A stretch of 64,000 bases of DNA, from contig JANPER010000185.1 of assembly GCA_031423015.1 (NCBI GenBank), forward strand, positions 1 through 64,000, given 5' to 3'. The DNA comes from DATGPD01 sp031423015. Lineage in GTDB: Bacteria > Planctomycetota > UBA1135 > UBA2386. The position numbers and the translations under genes were made by a program. The notes below the pieces were generated by a model. The model had not been told where the DNA came from and made no database searches. It saw only the letters and a program-made list of their open reading frames with translations. This document shows, piece by piece, positions 8,920 to 18,021 of this stretch. Position 1 is the first letter of the stretch. Every line of letters begins with the position of its first letter.

Positions 8920-9409
8920 GAACGCTGCTCCTTGCCTTCGGGACGTCGCTGTTCGCCGCCCGCGACAGGAATGGCCTCTGCGCGAACCTCGGCTCGGATC
9001 GAAGGGCGTAGGGTCGTATTCGTGCCGAGGTCAACCCTGGTTCCGAATCGCGACCGGCGCGAGAAGGCCAACAGGCCATCGTGATTCACGTCGTCTAGTC
9101 GCATGCCGTGACAGAGTGTAGCCACCGCGTGCTTCGCCGCGCCATGACCGAACGAGACGCTCGACGCGTCGCGAGGCTGGTCCTTGGCGCTGATGCGCAA
9201 TGCGTCGACGCTGCCGTGCGGCACCGACTCGACCTAGAGACTCACGCCGACCACGTCCAACACCGCAGCCGGCAAGCGCCGGATTTGCACAACTGGCGAG
9301 GAGCCAGCAAACATCTTCTCGCTACGCGCGATCGACGCGGAGCTGCGACGCGCGCAGCCCCTCGGCGGTCTCGGTCGTCACCCGCTCAACCATGGCTCCA
9401 AGGCTCATC
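8920..9409. other. Intergenic region between pdp and peroxidase gene
   Basis: The 490-base gap separates the divergent pdp (minus) and peroxidase (plus) genes. A minus-strand open frame over 8895-9224 contains a short DVNHDG motif reminiscent of calcium-binding FG-GAP repeats, but it has no further family character and no credible start. I see no RNA gene. Confidence 0.35.
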
Positions 9410-11239
9410 ATGAAACCTCTCTACGGCCTGACTGCATCCGCGACCCTCGCCGCGATCTGCGCCTCGATGCTCGCCGGCCCGATAGCCGCTCAACGGCAAC
9501 ACCGCACCAATCCGACCTTCGCTCAGATCCACCCGTTCGGCTCGGTGAACGGCGATCTGCCGCTCGACACGTCCAACTGGCCACACCCGGCAGCGCCAAA
9601 CAACAACCCATTCCCACGCAGCGGGGCGACCGCGCCGGAGTTGGCCTATCGCGAGCGCAAGCGGGTCCTGGGCAAGATGCTGTTCTGGGACGAACAGCTG
9701 TCCTCGGGCCTCACCATGGCGTGCGGCACGTGTCACGCGATCAACGCGGGCGGCACGGACGGACGGGCCGGACCAGGTGCCGGCGGCACGGGTGGCACCT
9801 TCGGCGTCATCCGTCAGCACGCGACCCTCAACCAGGTGAAGTACGGCTTCCTGGGAGCCACGCCGCAAACACCGCCGACGACCAACATCAACCGGCAGAA
9901 CACCCCCTTGGCGGCACCGACCATGATCGGCGCCTTCATGTTCAACGTGCAGTTCTGGGATGGCCGCTCAGGCCCGGCATTGGACGATGGCGCCGGCGGC
10001 GTGTTCGGCGGTGGCGTCCCCGGCACACCCGGACCGTTCAGCGACTGGGCCGGACTCGAAGATCAAGCCCACGAGCCCCCGCTCAGCGTGGTGGAGATGG
10101 GGCACGAAGCGTTGGGTTGGAACTCCGGCTTCATCGAGCAGAAGCTGAGCAACGCGCTCCCGCTGGCCTTGGTCGACATCGCCACCGTGCCACCGGACGT
10201 GGTCTCGTTCGTCACCTCGGGCTCCGCGTACAGGCGGATCTTCGACATCACGTTCTCTGCCGATCCCGACCCCACCATCAGCGCGCCGCAAGGCGTCACG
10301 CGCGAGCGCATCGCCATGGCGATCGCGACCTATGAGCGCACTCTGGTCCCCGATCAGGCACCGATCGACGTTCCCAACACGATGACCGCCGCACAGGTCG
10401 CGGGCTTCAACCGCATGCGCAACGTTGGTTGCTTTGGCTGTCACTCGATCACAGGGACGCCGAATGGAACGCCGCTCGCCAACCAGCGTCCGCTCCTCAC
10501 CGCCACCAACAACCTCACGGACGCCTTCGATAACCCACTCACCGACGGCGACACGCACGACATCAACGTGGTCGTCGGCGATGGGCCCAAGAAAACACCG
10601 ACGCTGCGCAACGTCGGCCTGCACAAGCGGTTCTTCAGCGTCGGCACGATCACGACGATCGCCGCCTTGCTCGATTTCTACAACGTGCGGACGCCGCCAC
10701 TCGGCTTCGGCAATCAGATTCCGGCTGGCTCGCAGGCACGCGCTGAGGTGCAGGACTTCTTGGTGAACGCCTTGACCGATCCACGGGTCGCGAATCGGAC
10801 GTTCCCGTTCGATCAACCACAGCTCGCGAGTGAGCGGCCAGAGTTCTCGCCCTTCGAAGTGAACGAGTTCGGCACGCCGACGCCAGGCTCGACCGGCGTG
10901 CCCGAGATCATCGCCGACTCGCCGCCGCTGGTGTTGAAGCCGGCACCGGCGGGCGCGGTCAACTGGTTCAAGGTGGGCGTTGGCAATGCTGCCATCAACA
11001 GCGTCAGCGCCTTGCTGTGGAGTAACACGGCAGGCACCGGCCCGGTCCGTTGGATCGGCACTCCGTTCTTCACCGTCGCTGCTGGCGCCACCAACTCGGA
11101 AGGTATCGCCACCCTGAACGTGCCGTTCCCGCTCGACTCGGCGTCGCTCGGAATCACGATCTTCGCGCAGTGGGTCGTGAACGACAACGGCTTCCGCAGC
11201 CTGTCCGACGCCGCTCGATTCACGCCGTTCCAGTTCTGA
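9410..11239 (+). CDS. Secreted di-heme cytochrome c peroxidase (MauG/CcpA family)
   Basis: From the ATG at 9410 the 609-residue protein opens with a signal peptide (MKPLYGLTASATLAAICASM, ending near IAA). Two heme-attachment motifs, CGTCH (residues 105-109) and CFGCH (near residue 341), fall in the order and spacing of bacterial di-heme peroxidases. FWDEQLSSG before the first heme and TPTLRNVGLHKRFF after the second are family segments. The last ~100 residues form an extra beta-rich domain resembling the tails of other secreted proteins in this window. The family reduces peroxide or oxidises protein or small-molecule partners in the periplasm. ATG codons further upstream in frame lack a signal peptide at the correct distance. 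Confidence 0.85.
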   Translation: MKPLYGLTASATLAAICASMLAGPIAAQRQHRTNPTFAQIHPFGSVNGDLPLDTSNWPHPAAPNNNPFPRSGATAPELAYRERKRVLGKMLFWDEQLSSGLTMACGTCHAINAGGTDGRAGPGAGGTGGTFGVIRQHATLNQVKYGFLGATPQTPPTTNINRQNTPLAAPTMIGAFMFNVQFWDGRSGPALDDGAGGVFGGGVPGTPGPFSDWAGLEDQAHEPPLSVVEMGHEALGWNSGFIEQKLSNALPLALVDIATVPPDVVSFVTSGSAYRRIFDITFSADPDPTISAPQGVTRERIAMAIATYERTLVPDQAPIDVPNTMTAAQVAGFNRMRNVGCFGCHSITGTPNGTPLANQRPLLTATNNLTDAFDNPLTDGDTHDINVVVGDGPKKTPTLRNVGLHKRFFSVGTITTIAALLDFYNVRTPPLGFGNQIPAGSQARAEVQDFLVNALTDPRVANRTFPFDQPQLASERPEFSPFEVNEFGTPTPGSTGVPEIIADSPPLVLKPAPAGAVNWFKVGVGNAAINSVSALLWSNTAGTGPVRWIGTPFFTVAAGATNSEGIATLNVPFPLDSASLGITIFAQWVVNDNGFRSLSDAARFTPFQF

Positions 11240-11319
11240 TCTGCGGGCGGGGCCCTTCGATCTCGACCGTCTGTTCCAAGAAGTCGCCGCCGTCGCCCGC
11301 TCAGCGTGACGCGTTCAGA

Positions 11320-12171
11320 CTAGTACGCGACCGGATGCCAGAACGTCTTCACTTCGACGAAGGGCTCGACGAAGGACAGCTTCTTCAGTGCCGCGAGGTT
11401 GCGAACCGGCTTGTCGCCGAACGTGGCGAAGCGCACGCGCTTGACGCTGTCGGCGGCGGCTTCGCCGACCTTCTTGTCGGGCGGACCCGCCAGCAGCAGG
11501 CCGTCGATGTCGCGGTGGCTCGCCATCTGCGGCAACAGTTCGCTGTGCACGCCCGCGAGCAGGTTGACCACGCCGCCGGGGAAGTCGCTCACCGCCAACA
11601 GTTCGCCGAGCGCCAGGCCCGGCAGCGGCGACGGCTCGCTCGCTAGCAAGACGGCGGTGTTACCGCCGGCCAACACGGGCAACAACAACGCCAGCAACCC
11701 GAGCAGCGGCGGCTGCGCCGGCGCGACGATCGCGATGGTCCCGGTGGGCTCGACGGTGGAGAAATTGAAGAACGGGCCGCTCACTCCGTTCTGTGAGCCG
11801 AGCAAACTCTGCAGCTTGTCGGGCAAGCCCGCATACCAGGTGGTCAGCTCGATACCGGCCTCGACCTCGCTGCGCGCCGCTGCCGGCTTGGTACCAGTGC
11901 AGGCGACGATCTCCTCGGCCAGCGACACCGCGCGGGTCTGCAACATCTCGGCGAGGCGATACAGGATCTGGCCGCGGTTGTAGCCACTGAGCCCACTCCA
12001 GCCTTCGAGCGCGGTGCGCGCCGCGGTCACCGCGTCGCGCAAGTCTTTGCGGCTGGCGCGCGCGACGTTCACCTGCGGACAACCGGCAGGTTGATACGCA
12101 CGCCCCGACTCGCTGCGCGGGAACTTGCCGCCGACGTAGAGCTTGTAGGTCTTGCGGATGTCGACGCTCAT
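11320..12171 (-). CDS. Truncated aldehyde dehydrogenase-like subunit lacking the catalytic cysteine domain
   Basis: The product is 283 residues from the ATG at 12171, against about 480 for a full ALDH. It contains an N-terminal half (KLYVGGKFPRSESGRAY, GYNRGQILYRLAEMLQ) and parts of the NAD-binding fold (GTIAIVAPAQPPLLGLLALL, LAGGNTAVLL). It then jumps to a short C-terminus (DIDGLLLAGP, FVEPFVEVKTFW). The catalytic Cys and Glu regions are absent. It starts 8 bases after the full-length ALDH gene. In Actinobacteria and Planctomycetes paired ALDH genes next to deoC and nucleoside phosphorylase are known. Here the second partner looks like a non-catalytic subunit rather than an obvious pseudogene, because its frame is intact end to end. 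Confidence 0.75.
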   Translation of the reverse strand: MSVDIRKTYKLYVGGKFPRSESGRAYQPAGCPQVNVARASRKDLRDAVTAARTALEGWSGLSGYNRGQILYRLAEMLQTRAVSLAEEIVACTGTKPAAARSEVEAGIELTTWYAGLPDKLQSLLGSQNGVSGPFFNFSTVEPTGTIAIVAPAQPPLLGLLALLLPVLAGGNTAVLLASEPSPLPGLALGELLAVSDFPGGVVNLLAGVHSELLPQMASHRDIDGLLLAGPPDKKVGEAAADSVKRVRFATFGDKPVRNLAALKKLSFVEPFVEVKTFWHPVAY

Positions 12172-12179
12172 GTGCTGCC

Positions 12180-13760
12180 TCAGCCTTGCTCGAGTGCGCC
12201 CGGCAGGCGCACGTACGACCGCAGACCCTGCCTGCCACCCTCGCGTCCAAAGCCGCTCTCCTTGAAGCCGCCGAACGGGCTCGCGGGATCGAAGCGGTTG
12301 AACGTGTTGTTCCACACCACGCCGGCGCGCATGCGGGACGCCAGCCACAGGATGCGCGAGCCCTTGTCGGTCCAGATGCCGGCCGACAGCCCGTACGACG
12401 TGTTATTCGCCTTCTCGACCGCTTCTTCTGGCGTGCGGAACGTGCTGACGGCGAGGACGGGGCCGAACACTTCTTCGCGCACCAGCCGATGGCTCTGGCC
12501 CACCCCGGTGAGCATCGTCGGCGGGAACCAGAACCCGCGCTCAGGCAACGCGCACTTGGCTTGATGCAGCGTGCCACCTTCGGCGGCGCCGCTCTGCACC
12601 AGCTCTTGGATGCGGCTCAGCTGCGCGCGGCTGTTGATTGCGCCCATGTCGGTGTTCTTGTCCATCGGGTCGCCGACACGGATGCGATCCATGCGTCGAC
12701 GCAGCTTCTGCACGAACGCGTCGTGGATGCCTTCTTGCAACAACAGGCGCGAGCCGGCGCAACACACGTGACCCTGGTTGAAGAAGATGCCGCACACCAC
12801 GCCCTCGACGGCCTGATCGATGGCCGCGTCCTCGAAGATGATGTGCGCCGCCTTGCCGCCGAGTTCGAGCGTGAGGTGCTTGCCGCTGCCGGCGAGCGTC
12901 TTCTGGATCAGCTTGCCGACCTCGGTCGAGCCGGTGAAGGCCACCTTGTCGATGCCAGGGTGCCGCACCAACGCCGCGCCCGTGGTGCCATCGCCCGGCA
13001 CGATGTTGACGACGCCGGGCGGTAGCTCGGCTTGCCGCAGGATCTCAGCCAAGCGCAGCGCGGTGAGCGGCGTGGTCTCCGCCGGCTTCAGCACCACCGT
13101 GTTGCCGCAGGCGAGCGCCGGCGCCAGCTTCCACGCCGCCATCAGCAGCGGGAAGTTCCACGGGATGATCTGGCCGATCACGCCGATCGGCTGCGGCGAC
13201 TCGCCCGGAAAGGCCAGCTCCAGCTTGTCGGCCCACCCTGCGTGATAGAAGAAGTGCGCCGCCGCCAGCGGCACGTCGACGTCGCGCGCCTCGCGGATCG
13301 GCTTGCCGCCGTTCATCGTCTCGATCGCCGCCAGCTCGCGCGCGCGTTCCGCAATGATGCGGGCGATGCGGTAGAGGTAGCGCGCGCGGTCGCTGCCCGG
13401 CAGCCCGCTCCACAAAGGCAACGCCTTGCGCGCCGCGGCGACCGCCTTGTCGACATCCTTGTCGTTGCCGAACGCGACCTCCGACAGCTGCTCCTCGGTG
13501 GCCGGGTTGATCGTCGCAAACGTACGGCCGCCGCTCGCCGCGACGAACTGCCCATCGACGAACATCCCCACCTCAGGCGGGATCACGAAGTGGTCGGGCG
13601 TCTCCGGCGCCGGCGCGTAGCTCCACACGCCGCCGAACGGCAGGTCGCTCCCAATCGACGCCGCCGCGCGAACGACCTCGCGCCTGCGCGTGCCCACCGC
13701 CGTCGTGCCGTTGGCGCCGTCACCGTTGGCCTTGGGTTTGCGTCGCGTTCTCTCGGCCAT
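12180..13760 (-). CDS. Aldehyde dehydrogenase (NAD-dependent)
   Basis: The 526-residue protein has a ~60-residue N-terminal extension rich in R/K/A before the ALDH fold. The cofactor segment IIPWNFPLLMAAWKLAPAL, the FTGSTEVG turn, the general-base glutamate in LELGGKAAH (E299) and the nucleophile in GHVCCAGSR (C333) are all present. EEVFGPVLAV and the closing FGGFKESGFGREGG are typical. With deoC, which releases acetaldehyde from deoxyribose-5-phosphate, its likely substrate is acetaldehyde. That is inferred from neighbourhood, not from specific residues. It is the first gene of a two-gene unit with the truncated ALDH, with an 8-base gap. Confidence 0.9.
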   Translation of the reverse strand: MAERTRRKPKANGDGANGTTAVGTRRREVVRAAASIGSDLPFGGVWSYAPAPETPDHFVIPPEVGMFVDGQFVAASGGRTFATINPATEEQLSEVAFGNDKDVDKAVAAARKALPLWSGLPGSDRARYLYRIARIIAERARELAAIETMNGGKPIREARDVDVPLAAAHFFYHAGWADKLELAFPGESPQPIGVIGQIIPWNFPLLMAAWKLAPALACGNTVVLKPAETTPLTALRLAEILRQAELPPGVVNIVPGDGTTGAALVRHPGIDKVAFTGSTEVGKLIQKTLAGSGKHLTLELGGKAAHIIFEDAAIDQAVEGVVCGIFFNQGHVCCAGSRLLLQEGIHDAFVQKLRRRMDRIRVGDPMDKNTDMGAINSRAQLSRIQELVQSGAAEGGTLHQAKCALPERGFWFPPTMLTGVGQSHRLVREEVFGPVLAVSTFRTPEEAVEKANNTSYGLSAGIWTDKGSRILWLASRMRAGVVWNNTFNRFDPASPFGGFKESGFGREGGRQGLRSYVRLPGALEQG

Positions 13761-13812
13761 AGGGCGGCGATGCTACCGCAGAGATACGCCGCGGACCGCT
13801 ATCCTTCGCCCC

Positions 13813-15651
13813 ATGACGGCGTCGCCGGACGACCTGCCAGACAACCTCGTAACGCGTCTCGCCCGCCTGCTCGATCAGCGCGACGGCTTCTTGCCAGCCG
13901 TCGAGCGCCTGTGTCGCGAACATCCGGAACACGCTGCCGCACTCCGGTGCCGCGCCCAAGAGTACCTGGTCGGCGCGACGTCCATCGGTGCCGTGGGTGG
14001 CGGCCAGCGCGAACCAGACCCCGTCCCCGCTCGCATCGGCCCGTACCGCATCCTCGAGCGCGTCGGCAAGGGCGGCATGGGCGAGGTCTACAAGGCGGAG
14101 CAGAAGGAGCCGGTGCGCCGCCTCGTCGCGCTCAAGGTCGTGCAGCAAGGCATGGCCACCAAGGAAGTGCTCGCGCGCTTCGATCTCGAACGACGCGCGC
14201 TGGCGGCGATGAACCACCGCTGCATCGCCAAGGTGTTCGACGCCGGCGCGACCGAGAAGGGCGAGCCCTACTTCGTGATGGAGTTCGTCGAGGGGCTGCC
14301 GCTCACGACCTACTGCGACAAGCACAAGCTGGCGATCGAGCAGCGCCTGCGCTTGTTCCAGCAGATCTGCGCTGGCGTGCAGCACGCACACCAGAAGGGG
14401 ATCGTGCACCGCGACCTCAAACCCGCCAACGTGATGGTGGTGCGCGAGGGCGACGAGGCGGTGCCGAAGATCCTCGACTTCGGGTTGGCGAAGGCGACCA
14501 ACCGCGACTTCCTCGACGCCACGTTCTTCACCGAGCGCGACCGCGTGATGGGAACGTACGAGTACATGTCGCCCGAGCAAGCCGCTGGCGACGGCGAGGC
14601 GATCGACGCGCGCGCCGATGTGTACGCGCTCGGGGTGATGCTGTACGAGCTGCTCGCGGGCGTGCTGCCGTTCACCACCGCCGAGCTGCGCCAGGCCGGC
14701 CACCAAGGCGCCCTGCGGCTGATCTCGGACTCCGAGCCGCCCAGAGCCAGCACCAAGCTGATCTCGCTGCGGGAGAAGAGCAGCGAGGTCGCGAGCCGGC
14801 GGCTGACCTCGCTGGAGAGCCTGTCGCGCGCGCTGCGCGGCGATCTCGACTGGGTGGTGATGAAGGCGATGGCGAAGGAGCCGGAGCGGCGCTACGACGC
14901 GGCGACGGCGCTGGCGGATGACTTGGGTCGCTACCTGCGGCACGAACCGGTGGTGGCCGGGCCGCCGAGCGTCGGGTATCGGCTGCGCAAGTTCGCGCGG
15001 CGGTACCGGGTGCAGGTGATCGCAGCGGCGTTGGTGCTGCTGGCGATCGCGGCGGGGCTCGCGGGCACGACCTGGTTCTGGCTGGACGCCAAGGCGCAGG
15101 CCGACGTCGCGAACAAGGCGCGGATCGAGGCGAAGCGGCAGGAGGAGATCGCCGAGGCGAAGGCCAAGGAGGCGGCAGACAACGCGAGACTGTTCGCGGG
15201 CAAGGTGCGCGAGTTCGACCAGCTCGCCGGTGTCGTGCATCTGAAGAGCGCGCTGGAGACCGAGAAGAAGCTGTACCCAGCGTGGCCGCACAAGGTCGCC
15301 GACATGCAGCGCTGGCTGGACGAAGACGTCGGCCGACTGCTGCGGGCGAAGCCGGAGATCGACAAGACGATTGCCGACCTACGCACGCGCGCTCTCGATC
15401 GCACGCCCAAGGAGACCCAGACGTATCGCTTCGGCGAGGAGTCGCAGCGCTTCCTGCACGACACCTTGAGCGAGTTGCAGAGCAATCTGCCGGCGCTGGA
15501 AGCCAACGAGCGCAAGGCCGTGGTCGAGCGCCTGAGCTGGGCGCAGCGGATCGAGTCGCTCACGATGGGCCACCCGAAGGCGCACGTCACGTGGCAAGCG
15601 GCGCGCGATGCGATCAAGACACCCGACGGCGTGGTGGCGAGCGCGCTCTAA
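13813..15651 (+). CDS. Membrane-anchored Ser/Thr protein kinase, probably fused to the following SUMF1 frame
   Basis: From the ATG at 13813 the frame codes 612 residues. The PknB-type kinase domain shows GKGGMGEVYKAEQ, the VALKVV lysine, HRDLKPANVMV, DFGLAKA and the YMSPEQAAGDGE activation segment. A single membrane helix follows (VIAAALVLLAIAAGLAGTTW), then a charged, coiled segment. The frame stops at TAA 15649-15651. The next frame (+1) carries a SUMF1 domain whose opening (QMGLVPIGMNP, LWEFYDLRSAWDG) directly continues this segment. The kinase-SUMF1 at 38-40.5 kb is one uninterrupted gene, so this looks like one gene split by a one-base frameshift at the CTC-TAA-G junction. Whether it is biological, programmed or an assembly error is open. 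Confidence 0.85.
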   Translation: MTASPDDLPDNLVTRLARLLDQRDGFLPAVERLCREHPEHAAALRCRAQEYLVGATSIGAVGGGQREPDPVPARIGPYRILERVGKGGMGEVYKAEQKEPVRRLVALKVVQQGMATKEVLARFDLERRALAAMNHRCIAKVFDAGATEKGEPYFVMEFVEGLPLTTYCDKHKLAIEQRLRLFQQICAGVQHAHQKGIVHRDLKPANVMVVREGDEAVPKILDFGLAKATNRDFLDATFFTERDRVMGTYEYMSPEQAAGDGEAIDARADVYALGVMLYELLAGVLPFTTAELRQAGHQGALRLISDSEPPRASTKLISLREKSSEVASRRLTSLESLSRALRGDLDWVVMKAMAKEPERRYDAATALADDLGRYLRHEPVVAGPPSVGYRLRKFARRYRVQVIAAALVLLAIAAGLAGTTWFWLDAKAQADVANKARIEAKRQEEIAEAKAKEAADNARLFAGKVREFDQLAGVVHLKSALETEKKLYPAWPHKVADMQRWLDEDVGRLLRAKPEIDKTIADLRTRALDRTPKETQTYRFGEESQRFLHDTLSELQSNLPALEANERKAVVERLSWAQRIESLTMGHPKAHVTWQAARDAIKTPDGVVASAL

Positions 15652-16633
15652 GGAGCAGCCGATCGACCTGCCGCCGCAGATGGGGCTGGTGCCGATCGGG
15701 ATGAACCCGGAGACGAAGCTGTGGGAGTTCTACGACCTGCGCTCGGCGTGGGACGGCAAGTGCGATCCAGCGGCGATCGAGATCCCGCAGCACGTGCAGG
15801 ATGGTGAGCGCGCTGGCCACATCGAGGTGAAGGACGACACCGGCATCGTGTTCGTGCTGTTGCCGGGTGGGACCTTCACGATGGGGGCGCAGAAGGAGGA
15901 TTCCCAGGGACCCAACTACGATCCGGTTGCACAGAGTGAGGAGACTCTGCTCCAGCTGACGCTCGCTCCGTTCTTCTTGGCACGGCACGAGGTGACGCAG
16001 GGACAGTGGAGGCGGCTGACGGGCAGCGATCCGAGCAATTACAAGGCGGGCTCGTCACCTGTCGGCCAGCGCATCTCGTGGTCTAACCCGGTGGAGCAGA
16101 TGTCCTGGTTCGATTGCGAGCAATGGCTGCCGCGACATGGGATGGTGCTGCCGACGGAGGCGCAGTGGGAGTACGGGTGTCGCGCTGGTACGACGACCGC
16201 ATGGTGGACCGGCTCAGACCGCGAGACGCTGCGCGGCGCCGTCAACCTGGCCGATCAGACGGCGAGCAAGGCAGGAGCGACGTTCCCATCGATCGCGGAC
16301 TGGCCTGACTTGGAGGACGGCTTCGCAGTGCACGGACCAGTGGATGCGTTGCGACCGAACGCGTTCGGGCTGCATCACGTGCACGGCAACGTGTGGGAGT
16401 GGACCCGCGATTGCTACTCGAGGACCACGCCGCCGCGCGAAGGGGATGGGCTGCAAGGCGATCCCTCAGGCTCTCCCGACCGCCTCATCCGGGGCGGCTG
16501 TTTCAACAACGCGGCCCGCGCCGCGCGGTCAGCGTACCGCTACGGGGGCCACCCCTCGATCCGCGACCACTCACTCGGCGTTCGCCCCTCCAGGTTGATC
16601 ACGGACGGCTTCACGACATCACGACCCCGCTGA
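15608..16633 (+). CDS. SUMF1 / formylglycine-generating-enzyme-like sensor domain (likely C-terminal half of the kinase)
   Basis: The first ATG at 15608 lies inside the kinase frame and gives about 14 out-of-place residues; real domain sequence begins near 15650. The domain has LLPGGTFTMGAQ, HEVTQGQWRRLTG, LPTEAQWEYGCRAGTT, HVHGNVWEWTRD and ends RGGCFNN...LGVRPSR, the standard SUMF1/C-type-lectin fold. Fused to kinases, this fold usually acts as an extracytoplasmic ligand-binding module and not as a sulfatase-maturing enzyme. The catalytic cysteine pair of true FGE is not evident. The last 110 coding bases align with the AAC-rich columns of the retroelement template at 36.8 kb, so this may be a remote variable region. 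Confidence 0.8.
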   Translation: MRSRHPTAWWRARSKEQPIDLPPQMGLVPIGMNPETKLWEFYDLRSAWDGKCDPAAIEIPQHVQDGERAGHIEVKDDTGIVFVLLPGGTFTMGAQKEDSQGPNYDPVAQSEETLLQLTLAPFFLARHEVTQGQWRRLTGSDPSNYKAGSSPVGQRISWSNPVEQMSWFDCEQWLPRHGMVLPTEAQWEYGCRAGTTTAWWTGSDRETLRGAVNLADQTASKAGATFPSIADWPDLEDGFAVHGPVDALRPNAFGLHHVHGNVWEWTRDCYSRTTPPREGDGLQGDPSGSPDRLIRGGCFNNAARAARSAYRYGGHPSIRDHSLGVRPSRLITDGFTTSRPR

Positions 16634-16672
16634 CGCGCCCCGAGCAAGTCTGCGGCGAGGGGCTATGCAAGC

Positions 16673-17578
16673 TCAATCCTTGCTGAAGTCGTCGCCGCGC
16701 TGGTAGCTGCCGGTGCGCAAGCGTTCGAGCTGCATCAGCACGTCGTTCAGCAGCGTCGAAGCCCCGAAGCGGAAGGTGTCCGGCGTCATCCACAGGTCAC
16801 CAGCCGTCTCGTTGACCACCACCAGGTAGCGCAGCGCGTCCTTGGCGGCGCGGATGCCGCCGGCGGCCTTCACCCCCACCACGCGGCCGGTCTCCAGGTA
16901 GAAGTCGCGCACACACTCCAGCATGAGCAACACCACCGGCAACGTGGAGGCCGGCGTGACCTTGCCGGTGCTGGTCTTGATGAAGTCGCCGCCGGCCAGC
17001 ATCGCGATGCGGCTCGCCAGGCGCACGTTGTCGTAGGTACGCAGCTCGCCGGTCTCCAGGATCACCTTCAGGTGCGCGCGGCCGCAGGCCTCCTTCACTT
17101 GGCAGATCTCGTCGAACACCTGGCCGTAGCGCCCCGCCAGGAACGCGCCGCGATCGATCACCATGTCGATCTCATGCGCGCCAGCTTCGACCGCACGCCG
17201 CGTCTCGTCGAGCTTGATGGGCAGCGCCGTGCGACCGGAAGGGAACCCCGTGGCCACCGCGGCGACGTTCACCTTCGAGCCGCGCAAGGCCTCGACCGCG
17301 ACCGACACCAGATCTGGATACACGCACACCGCGGCCACCGAGCCCACGTCACGCCCGGGCAGCGGGTGCATCGCCTTGCCGCACAGGTTGCGCACCTTGC
17401 CCGGCGAGTCTTGCCCTTCCAGCGTGGTGAGGTCGATCATCGCCACCACCAGGCGCAGCCCCTTCTCCTTGGTGTCCTTCTTGAGCGAGCGCGTCGCGAG
17501 TTCGGCGGCGCGCGTCTCCAGGGCGACCGCGTCGACCGGCGGCACGCGCAGCTCGCTGGCAGTGAAGGCGATGCTCAT
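16673..17578 (-). CDS. deoC: Deoxyribose-phosphate aldolase
   Basis: At 301 residues it is somewhat longer than E. coli DeoC (~260), similar to the longer bacterial type. The Schiff-base lysine is in GGDFIKTSTGK (K201). The conserved LKVILETGEL strand precedes it and VGVKAAGGIR follows. It cleaves 2-deoxyribose-5-phosphate to glyceraldehyde-3-phosphate and acetaldehyde. Its ATG overlaps the stop of cdd in a four-base TCAT/ATGA arrangement, so the two are translationally coupled. The ALDH pair 3 kb away and pdp at 8 kb complete a deoxynucleoside catabolic set. Confidence 0.92.
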   Translation of the reverse strand: MSIAFTASELRVPPVDAVALETRAAELATRSLKKDTKEKGLRLVVAMIDLTTLEGQDSPGKVRNLCGKAMHPLPGRDVGSVAAVCVYPDLVSVAVEALRGSKVNVAAVATGFPSGRTALPIKLDETRRAVEAGAHEIDMVIDRGAFLAGRYGQVFDEICQVKEACGRAHLKVILETGELRTYDNVRLASRIAMLAGGDFIKTSTGKVTPASTLPVVLLMLECVRDFYLETGRVVGVKAAGGIRAAKDALRYLVVVNETAGDLWMTPDTFRFGASTLLNDVLMQLERLRTGSYQRGDDFSKD

Positions 17579-18021
17579 GGCGACGGCCCAGACGGCGACT
17601 CAGACGACGACCCAGGCAGCGATTCGAAGCGAAAGGGACGCGGCATCAGCGACGGCAACGATGTGCGAACCATCTTGCCGGCCGGGTTCACCAGAACCAC
17701 CTCCATCTGCGGCCCGAACTCGGCGAGCACCTGCAGGCAGGCGCCACACGGGTAGCCCGGCGGGTCACACATGGTGTGAACCACCACGGCGGTGAAGCGG
17801 CGATGTCCCGCGGCCACGGCGGCAAACACCGCATTGCGTTCAGCACAGATGGTGAGGCCGTAGCTCGCGTTCTCGACGTTGCAGCCGGTGAAGATCGCGC
17901 CGTCATCGGCCAGCAGCGCGGCACCTACCGGGAAGCGCGACGCCGGCGCGTACGCGTTCTCAGCCACCGCACGCGCGGCGGCGACGAGCCGGTCCAGGGA
18001 CGCGTCCAAAGGCGACTTCAC
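17575..18021 (-). CDS. cdd: Cytidine deaminase
   Basis: The core is 148 residues from a GTG at 18021 (MKSPLDASLDRLVAAARAVA in effect), the normal length for homotetrameric cytidine deaminase. The frame stays open up to 18174 but that part has no family similarity. Zinc ligands lie in the CAERNAVF and PCGACLQVL motifs, with the catalytic glutamate in CAE. FPVGAALL and GCNVENASYGLTICAE are typical. It converts cytidine and deoxycytidine to uridine and deoxyuridine, feeding pdp. It overlaps deoC by four bases. No strong ribosome-binding site is visible, so the exact start is uncertain. Confidence 0.88.
   Translation of the reverse strand: MKSPLDASLDRLVAAARAVAENAYAPASRFPVGAALLADDGAIFTGCNVENASYGLTICAERNAVFAAVAAGHRRFTAVVVHTMCDPPGYPCGACLQVLAEFGPQMEVVLVNPAGKMVRTSLPSLMPRPFRFESLPGSSSESPSGPSP

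Noticed and set aside
8895..9224. Minus-strand frame with a DVNHDG motif
   Set aside because: A single calcium-loop-like motif without repeats, signal peptide or start is too little to call a gene or pseudogene.
13032..15291. Very long open frames on both strands over the ALDH and kinase genes
   Set aside because: They are high-GC shadow frames; composition (R, A, Q, H excess) and lack of motifs mark them as non-coding next to clear ALDH and kinase frames.
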